Shown here piece after piece: positions 13,597-18,847 of a DNA stretch of 18,847 nucleotides. The notes under the pieces were generated by a model. That model did no database searches and had not been told where the DNA came from. It saw only the letters and a list, made by a program, of their open reading frames with translations. Every line of letters starts with the position of its first letter. The first letter of the stretch is position 1. Location: the NCBI GenBank assembly GCA_023418705.1, contig JAEZYZ010000111.1, positions 1 to 18,847 on the forward strand, given 5' to 3'. Made by a program: the position numbers and the translations under genes. The stretch is from Pseudomonadota bacterium. Its GTDB lineage: Bacteria; Myxococcota_A; Polyangia; Polyangiales; Polyangiaceae.

Positions 13597-15033
13597 ATGA
13601 GATCGAGCCGGCGACCGTTCTTCGCAGCGTGTGTTCTGTCGATCGCCTGCAGCTCGACCGAAGAACCGGCGCCGACGGCCAGCCTGGAGGAGCTGCGCGA
13701 CCCGCTCACGTGCAGCGGCTGCCACGAGGAGCACTACCGGGAGTGGGCGGGCAGCATGCACGCCTACGCCTCGACCGACCCGGTCTTTTTGGCCATGAAC
13801 GCGCGAGGGCAGCGCGAAACGAACGGCGCGCTCGGAGACTTTTGTGTGCGCTGCCACGCGCCCATGGCCGTGGAGCTCGGCGCCACCACCGACGGCCTGA
13901 ACCTGAGCGAGCTGCCTTCATCACTGCAAGGGGTTGGCTGCTACTTCTGCCACAACGTCGAGAGCGTCGACGGGGCGCACAACAACCCGCTGCGGCTGGC
14001 CCACGACACGACCCTGCGCGGTGCGCTGCGGGACCCGGCGCCGAATGGGGTGCACGCGGTGGCCTACTCGCCGTTCACCGATCGCGATCGACTCGAGAGC
14101 GCGGCCTTGTGTGGAGCGTGCCACGACGTCGTGACACCGGCGCCGCCAGCGCCCACCTCGGTGCACCTGGAGCGGACGTTCGCCGAGTGGCAGACCACGG
14201 TCTTCAATCAGCCGCCGGCCGCGGGCGGGCTGACGTGCGGCGGCTGCCACATGCGCGGTCGCGACGGCCGCGCGGCGATCGGGGGCCCGGCGACCCGCCG
14301 CGTGCACGCCCACGACTTCCCCGGGGTCGACGTCGCGCTGACGCCGTTCCCGGACCGGGAGCGCCAGCGCGCGCTGGTACAGCAGGAGCTCGACGCCACC
14401 CTGCGCGCCGAGGTCTGCGTCCTGCCCGGCAGCATCGAGCTCTTGCTCGAAAACATCGGCGCTGGCCATCGCTTCCCGAGCGGCGCGTCGCAGGACCGCC
14501 GGCTGTGGGTGGAGCTCGTGGCCTACCGGCAAGGGGAGGTGGTGTTCGAGAGCGGCGTCGTCGCCGACGATCGCGCCGTCGAGGCGGACGCGGACACCGA
14601 CCTCTGGCTGCTCTACGATCGCACCTCCAAGCTCGACGGCTCCGAAGCGCACATGTTCTGGGACGTCGCGACGATCGAGCGGCACACGCTGCCTGGCCCG
14701 GTCACCCTCGATCGCGCCGATCCAGCATTCTTCGAGACCCACGTCACGCGCCGCTACCCGAGCGCCGGGACCATCGAGGTCGTGCCCGATCGCGTGACGG
14801 TGCGCGTGCGCCTGCGACCGATCGGGCGCGCCGTGCTCGAAGACTTGGTGGCGAGCGGCGACCTCGATCCGGGGCTCTTGCAAGAGCAGCCGACCTTCGA
14901 CCTGGTTCCGGACCGGGGCGTGTCGCCGTTCACGCTGGAGTGGTCCCGAGAAATTTTCGAAGAGCGTGGCTTCGTTCGGCGTGTGGATGGGGTGCTCGCC
15001 GAGTGCGTGGGCAATGCGGCCGAGCTGCCCTGA
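13597..15033 (+). CDS. Pentahaem c-type cytochrome lipoprotein (cytochrome c554-like)
   Basis: From the ATG at 13597 the protein is 478 residues with a short signal ending LSIAC (Cys18), a probable lipoprotein. Five haem motifs occur in the N-terminal half: CSGCH 39-43, CVRCH 83-87, CYFCH 115-119, CGACH 172-176 and CGGCH 214-218. The start CSGCHEEHYREWAGSMHAYA is typical of cytochrome c554-like multihaem proteins. Extra His residues in between could serve as distal ligands. Residues about 270-478 contain no haem motif and look beta-rich (IELLLENIGAGHRFPSG). The likely role is electron transfer in the periplasm or at the outer membrane. An upstream in-frame ATG at 13555 lacks a signal. Its stop lies 3 bases from the stop of the convergent YtkA-like gene. 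Confidence 0.9.
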   Translation: MRSSRRPFFAACVLSIACSSTEEPAPTASLEELRDPLTCSGCHEEHYREWAGSMHAYASTDPVFLAMNARGQRETNGALGDFCVRCHAPMAVELGATTDGLNLSELPSSLQGVGCYFCHNVESVDGAHNNPLRLAHDTTLRGALRDPAPNGVHAVAYSPFTDRDRLESAALCGACHDVVTPAPPAPTSVHLERTFAEWQTTVFNQPPAAGGLTCGGCHMRGRDGRAAIGGPATRRVHAHDFPGVDVALTPFPDRERQRALVQQELDATLRAEVCVLPGSIELLLENIGAGHRFPSGASQDRRLWVELVAYRQGEVVFESGVVADDRAVEADADTDLWLLYDRTSKLDGSEAHMFWDVATIERHTLPGPVTLDRADPAFFETHVTRRYPSAGTIEVVPDRVTVRVRLRPIGRAVLEDLVASGDLDPGLLQEQPTFDLVPDRGVSPFTLEWSREIFEERGFVRRVDGVLAECVGNAAELP

Positions 15034-15036
15034 GCG

Positions 15037-15519
15037 TCAGCCCTCGACGCAGAACGCAAACGTGACCTGGTCGGGACCTTCGGGCGCCTGAACGGTGATG
15101 TCGATTTCCCAAAGCCCGGGCATCATGAAATGCAGCGGCGAGATATCGTAGCGGCCGTCCTCCAGGGCCGCGATGACCGGCGTCTTGGTGCTGCCGTGGG
15201 CGTGGTCGGGCATGAAGGCGGCCGCGCCAACCGCGGCGTTCGTCACCGGGGCGCCCGCAGCATCCGTCACACGGATGATCCAACGGTTGTCGAACAGCTC
15301 GGGAGGCGCGGGCAGCGCCTCGACCAGCGCGACCTCGACGTGAGCGCCGCTCTGGCTCAACCCCGGCGCGTACGCTTGCCCTCGCCCTCCGCAGGCGGCC
15401 GATCCCGAGCCGCCCGGTGCGGGATCGGCGCCGTCGTCGTCACCGCCACCGCAGGAAACGGCCCCGAAGCCAATGATCATCGTGCTGAGCAGGCGCCGAA
15501 GCATGGGCCTGGCAACCAT
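15037..15519 (-). CDS. YtkA/FixH-like lipoprotein
   Basis: The 160-residue product has a signal ending AVSC (Cys23) followed by a Gly/Asp-rich linker, so it is a likely lipoprotein. The domain (about 58-160) shows the YtkA/FixH pattern: DNRWIIRVTDAAGAPVTNAA, then FMPDHAHGSTKTP, then GRYDISPLHFMMPGLWEID. Members have an Ig-like fold and often sit beside copper or cytochrome genes; His and Met residues in PDHAHG and FMMPG could bind copper. A second ATG at 15504 is possible, and neither has a clear ribosome-binding site. It is convergent with the pentahaem cytochrome gene and 34 bases upstream, on the same strand, lies the stop of Omp paralogue 2, so the two may be co-transcribed. Confidence 0.78.
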   Translation of the reverse strand: MVARPMLRRLLSTMIIGFGAVSCGGGDDDGADPAPGGSGSAACGGRGQAYAPGLSQSGAHVEVALVEALPAPPELFDNRWIIRVTDAAGAPVTNAAVGAAAFMPDHAHGSTKTPVIAALEDGRYDISPLHFMMPGLWEIDITVQAPEGPDQVTFAFCVEG

Positions 15520-15553
15520 GATTCAACCGACAAGGGCTGACAAATTTCGGCCT

Positions 15554-16108
15554 TCAAAAACCGATGCCGAGCGAGAACAGCAGCGCCGACGCCGTCTCCT
15601 CGGCGAACACCAGATCGTATCGGGTGTCGAGGCTCAGCATGAAGTTTTGCGTCACCACCAAAAACGTCAGCCCCGGCGCCAACGCCAGGTTCGACTCCGA
15701 GCGGCTGTCACAGCCGAGGGTATCGACGCACTCTTCGCCGTTCAGCGAGGCGAAGCCAACCCCGGCCTTGGGCCGCAGCACGAGCGATTGCCCGAGCCCG
15801 ATGTCGTAGCCACCCTCCGCCATGACCTGCCAGATGTTGGCGCTGGCATCACCGGTAGGGAGCGTCTCGGTCTCGCCGAAGAAGTAGTCGAAGTTTGCAC
15901 CGAGGTACACCGCGCTCGGCAAGGTGTAGCCGACGCCGACGCCGAGCCCCGTCCCCCACGGGTTCACGACGCTGTCCTCGAGGTCCACGCCGTAGCGGAA
16001 GCCGAGCCCAATCGCCAAGCTGTTCGCGGTCGCTGGTGGATCGGCGCTGGCTGGGATGGAAAACGCAAGCGCCGACAAAAAGGCGGCGACCGAAGCTCGT
16101 GCTCGCAT
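15554..16108 (-). CDS. Outer-membrane beta-barrel protein (paralogue 2)
   Basis: The ATG at 16108 follows GGGAGA by 8 bases and gives 184 residues; upstream codons of the open frame do not look coding. A Sec signal ends ASA-D near residue 22. The mature part matches the product of 11563-12132 along its length: FRYGVDLEDSVVNPWGTGLG, FDYFFGETET, NIWQVMAEGGYDIGLGQSL and RPKAGVGFASLNGEEC, a Cys pair (CVDTLGC), and a terminal Phe. It is probably an eight-stranded barrel. It lies upstream of the YtkA-like gene on the same strand. Confidence 0.85.
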   Translation of the reverse strand: MRARASVAAFLSALAFSIPASADPPATANSLAIGLGFRYGVDLEDSVVNPWGTGLGVGVGYTLPSAVYLGANFDYFFGETETLPTGDASANIWQVMAEGGYDIGLGQSLVLRPKAGVGFASLNGEECVDTLGCDSRSESNLALAPGLTFLVVTQNFMLSLDTRYDLVFAEETASALLFSLGIGF

Positions 16109-16136
16109 TGGAGATCTCCCGGAAAAACCAGTCGGA

Positions 16137-16156
16137 CCTTGCCCGCTCGGGCAAGG
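16137..16156 (-). terminator. Hairpin between ldhA-like gene and Omp paralogue 2
   Basis: CCTTGCCC/GGGCAAGG (16137-16144 with 16149-16156) forms a stem with a GCTC loop. On the minus strand a run of five T follows after about ten bases. It could end the ldhA-like transcript, 135 bases past that stop, or be part of the Omp leader, as it lies about 30 bases before the Omp ATG. Confidence 0.4.
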
Positions 16157-16291
16157 GGGGTCAACAGCCTCGGGGAACCCGCGCGCTGGAATGCGTGTTC
16201 GATCTCGTTGGTCGCCGGCAAGACCTACGGTCGAATCGAACAACGACTTGAGCGAGGGGCGCTTTGCCGCTTTTGCTTCCGAGGCTGGCGC

Positions 16292-17293
<1,002 letters not shown>

Positions 17294-17466
17294 GGTGCTC
17301 CGACTATAGGGGCGCACCCGCGGGCGGCGAAGGCCCTTGCTCCGACGGACGCCCGAACGGTAGGTGTTCGATCGAGCTTAGGGCAGGAACCTACGCAGCC
17401 GGTCAGAATGGAGGGCTGGCGCCGCCACTCATCTCCGAGCAGGCTCCTCCAAACTCACCGCAGCGC

Positions 17467-17775
17467 ATGCCCCCGAGCGATAGACCCGCGGCCCTCTCGA
17501 GACACGCTCCCCCTCTGCCACCCCGACGGCCTGCGCGCGCGCGGAGCGGGCCGCCGAGCGCGCCGAACGGCGTGCCCGTCGGGTGCACCTACGCGCCACC
17601 GCGCGCGCCCACGCCCTCACAGCCGGGCGCCTTGGAGCTCGGACCGTCGGTGATCGTCGAGCGCGACCCCGAGCGAAACCTCGGTCGCATGCCATCGACG
17701 CTGCCTCCGGCTTCGAGGCAAGGTGGCTTCGGGCCGCGGATGCGCGCGCTCTTGTGGCGGCTCGTTGGTCGCTGA
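17467..17775 (+). CDS. Doubtful Pro/Arg-rich small ORF
   Basis: This 102-codon frame has a stretch with G/C-ending codons (about 17540-17690) but is otherwise mixed. The product is Pro/Arg-rich without a signal peptide or known motif (SVIVERDPERNLGRMPSTLP). No ribosome-binding site is obvious. It may be a real small gene or composition-driven noise. Confidence 0.2.
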   Translation: MPPSDRPAALSRHAPPLPPRRPARARSGPPSAPNGVPVGCTYAPPRAPTPSQPGALELGPSVIVERDPERNLGRMPSTLPPASRQGGFGPRMRALLWRLVGR

Positions 17776-17855
17776 CCGGTCGGCCGTTATGGCATAAAAG
17801 CGCATTGCTGCTGTCGCTGGCCCGGCCCCGGAACCTCCCCAACAAGCGTGATGGT

Positions 17856-17873
17856 CGTTCCAAGAATGGAACG
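17856..17873. promoter_or_regulatory. Perfect dyad upstream of YceI gene
   Basis: CGTTCCA and TGGAACG are perfect 7-bp arms around AGAA, followed by an AT-rich stretch (17875-17905) that may hold the YceI promoter. The site lies about 127 bases before the ATG at 18000. It is operator-like; the binding protein is unknown. Confidence 0.4.
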
Positions 17874-17999
17874 GTGTTGTATCCATTTTATCACTAATCG
17901 ATACGACGGCGCGGCCCTAAGCTCCCGGCTACCGCTGCCCGGTGACGGCCTTCGGGGGACCGGCGGCCGCCGCGCCAGCGAGCTCGGGAGAGAACGACC

Positions 18000-18656
18000 A
18001 TGAAATCGATCGCGACAGTGACCTCCATCGCCGCGCTGTGTTTGACCGCGGCTTGCAACAACCCAGCCGACAAAGCGCCGCCGGCCAAGGTAAGCGACCA
18101 GCAAGCGCAGGCGGCGGCGCCGGCCGCGGACGACGCCAAGGCCGTGACCCAGGTGCTGCGCATCGATCCCGCGAACACCAAGCTGAAGTTCACTGGATCG
18201 AAGGTGACGGGCAGCCACGACGGCAGCTTCGAAAAATTCGACGGAACCGTCAGCCTCAAGGGTGACAAAGTCGAGAGCGCCGTCATCAAGCTCGCGATCG
18301 AGATGGCCAGCGTGCAGACCGAGCCGGAGAAGCTCCTCGGTCACCTGAAGAGCCCCGATTTCTTCGACGTCGAGAAGTTTCCGAAATCGGAGTTCGAGTC
18401 GACCCGCATCAAAAGCGGCGGCGCGAACGGCGCCACCCACACCGTCGAAGGCAAGCTGACCCTGCATGGGGTCACCAAGACCATCAGCTTTCCTGCCACG
18501 CTGCAGCTCACCGACGACAAGCTGAACGCCAAGAGCGAGTTTTCGATCAAGCGCAAGGACTTCGGCATCGTGTACCCCGGGATGCCGGACGATCTCATCC
18601 GCGACGAGGTGTTGATCAAGCTGGACGTCGCCGCGCCCCGCAAGACGGGCGCCTGA
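18000..18656 (+). CDS. YceI-family lipoprotein
   Basis: The 218-residue product starts with a lipoprotein signal (MKSIATVTSIAALCLTAAC, Cys19) and an Ala/Pro/Lys linker. A YceI domain follows at about 51-215: LRIDPANTKLKFTGSKVTGS, HDGSFEKFDGTVSL, LLGHLKSPDFFDVEKFPKSE, FESTRI, VEGKLTLHGVTKTISFP and FSIKRKDFGI. YceI proteins are lipocalin-like barrels that bind isoprenoid-type lipids in the periplasm; here the protein is predicted to be membrane-anchored. GGGAG lies 9 bases before the ATG. It stands alone, with its own AT-rich upstream region. Confidence 0.93.
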   Translation: MKSIATVTSIAALCLTAACNNPADKAPPAKVSDQQAQAAAPAADDAKAVTQVLRIDPANTKLKFTGSKVTGSHDGSFEKFDGTVSLKGDKVESAVIKLAIEMASVQTEPEKLLGHLKSPDFFDVEKFPKSEFESTRIKSGGANGATHTVEGKLTLHGVTKTISFPATLQLTDDKLNAKSEFSIKRKDFGIVYPGMPDDLIRDEVLIKLDVAAPRKTGA

Positions 18657-18664
18657 TCGGTGCT

Positions 18665-18847
18665 CTAGCCCTGCTCGCCTTCGCACGCGCAGCGCGCAGA
18701 CCGCACGCGCTGTTCGGCCGAGTGCACCCGCTCGCGCGCTCGGGTGCACTCGGGAGCCGCGTCACCGGTGAGGCGGCAGATCCCTTGCGCGGCGCTGCGC
18801 ATGGACGCCAGCGCTCGGCAGGCGAGCTCGCACCCGGCGCTCACGCC
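18665..18847 (-). CDS. C-terminal part of a small Cys-containing protein (partial)
   Basis: On the minus strand, 60 codons enter from the right edge and end at TAG (18665-18667). The frame has very high G/C third positions. Six Cys occur in a helical-looking segment (CELACRALASMRSAAQGIC, then CTRARERVHSAEQRVRSARC, then CEGEQG). From memory, short secreted myxobacterial proteins of this Cys/Arg/Ala type are common, but no function is assigned. It is convergent with the YceI gene, 8 bases from its stop. A perfect 13-bp inverted repeat lies inside it (18718-18753). Confidence 0.6.
   Translation of the reverse strand, partial: GVSAGCELACRALASMRSAAQGICRLTGDAAPECTRARERVHSAEQRVRSARCACEGEQG
18718..18753. 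repeat. Perfect 13-bp inverted repeat
   Basis: CCGAGTGCACCCG (18718-18730) and CGGGTGCACTCGG (18741-18753) flank a 10-base loop. It begins 61 bases after the YceI stop and is also within the coding frame of the convergent partial gene. No T-run follows on either strand. It may act as a transcript-end hairpin. Confidence 0.6.

Larger units (their letters stand above)
17294..17999. other. Intergenic stretch between ldhA-like and YceI genes
   Basis: These 706 bases separate two divergent genes. A -10-like TATAGT lies at 17303-17308 (minus) before the ldhA-like gene. The middle has a doubtful 102-codon plus-strand frame (17467-17775). The end, 17850-17905, is unusually AT-rich for this window and holds an operator-like dyad at 17856-17873. 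I see no RNA gene or mobile element. Confidence 0.5.

Noticed and set aside
11571..15065. Frames of 665 (11571-13568 plus) and 478 codons (13629-15065 plus) across the Omp, BNR and pentahaem genes.
   Set aside because: They cross several real genes with different strands and show no domain or signal; composition explains them.

Overview
The window looks like a chromosomal segment of a high-GC delta-proteobacterial predator/saprophyte, most likely a myxobacterium (Polyangiales/Sorangium-like). The evidence is the strong G/C third-position bias with long antisense shadow frames, a MYXO-CTERM-type C-terminal sorting signal (Gly-Cys-Gly-Cys, hydrophobic stretch, basic end), a DUF1592/DUF1552 gene pair, and an unusual density of lipoproteins and c-type cytochromes. 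No phage, transposon, CRISPR or rRNA is visible. There is one tRNA gene, tRNA-Lys(CTT).

Layout. Positions 1-3614 (minus) hold a three-gene run: a DUF1592-type lipoprotein with one CxxCH, a Tat-exported DUF1552 protein translationally coupled to it (GTGA overlap), and the N-terminus of a TonB-like membrane-anchored protein running off the left edge. Positions 3799-6071 (minus) hold two exported single genes, a three-repeat protein with a Lys/Ala-rich tail and a six-EF-hand protein, each followed by a strong hairpin. Positions 6250-7740 (minus) encode a di-haem MauG/cytochrome-c-peroxidase-like lipoprotein. Positions 7741-8451 hold a possible gene remnant and the tRNA. Positions 8452-9450 (minus) encode a conserved but unassigned lipoprotein. 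Positions 10050-11335 (plus) hold an ECF-like sigma factor followed by a six-TM protein.

Positions 11563-16108 form a compact envelope block. It has two paralogous outer-membrane beta-barrel genes at its ends. Between them are a MYXO-CTERM Asp-box (BNR) surface protein, a divergently transcribed pentahaem cytochrome lipoprotein, and a YtkA/FixH-like lipoprotein convergent with the cytochrome. Positions 16292-17293 (minus) encode a D-lactate dehydrogenase (LdhA-like), the only clear central-metabolism enzyme. After a roughly 700-bp gap come a YceI-family lipoprotein (plus) and the C-terminus of a small Cys-containing protein (minus) entering from the right edge.

Most products are predicted to be exported. 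Eight CxxCH haem sites are spread over three separate transcription units, so the common theme is extracytoplasmic electron transfer and surface structure. No single new operonic system is proven. The best candidates for something undescribed are the repeat/Lys-Ala-tail protein, the BNR-pentahaem-YtkA-Omp block, and the orphan sigma factor with its membrane neighbour.
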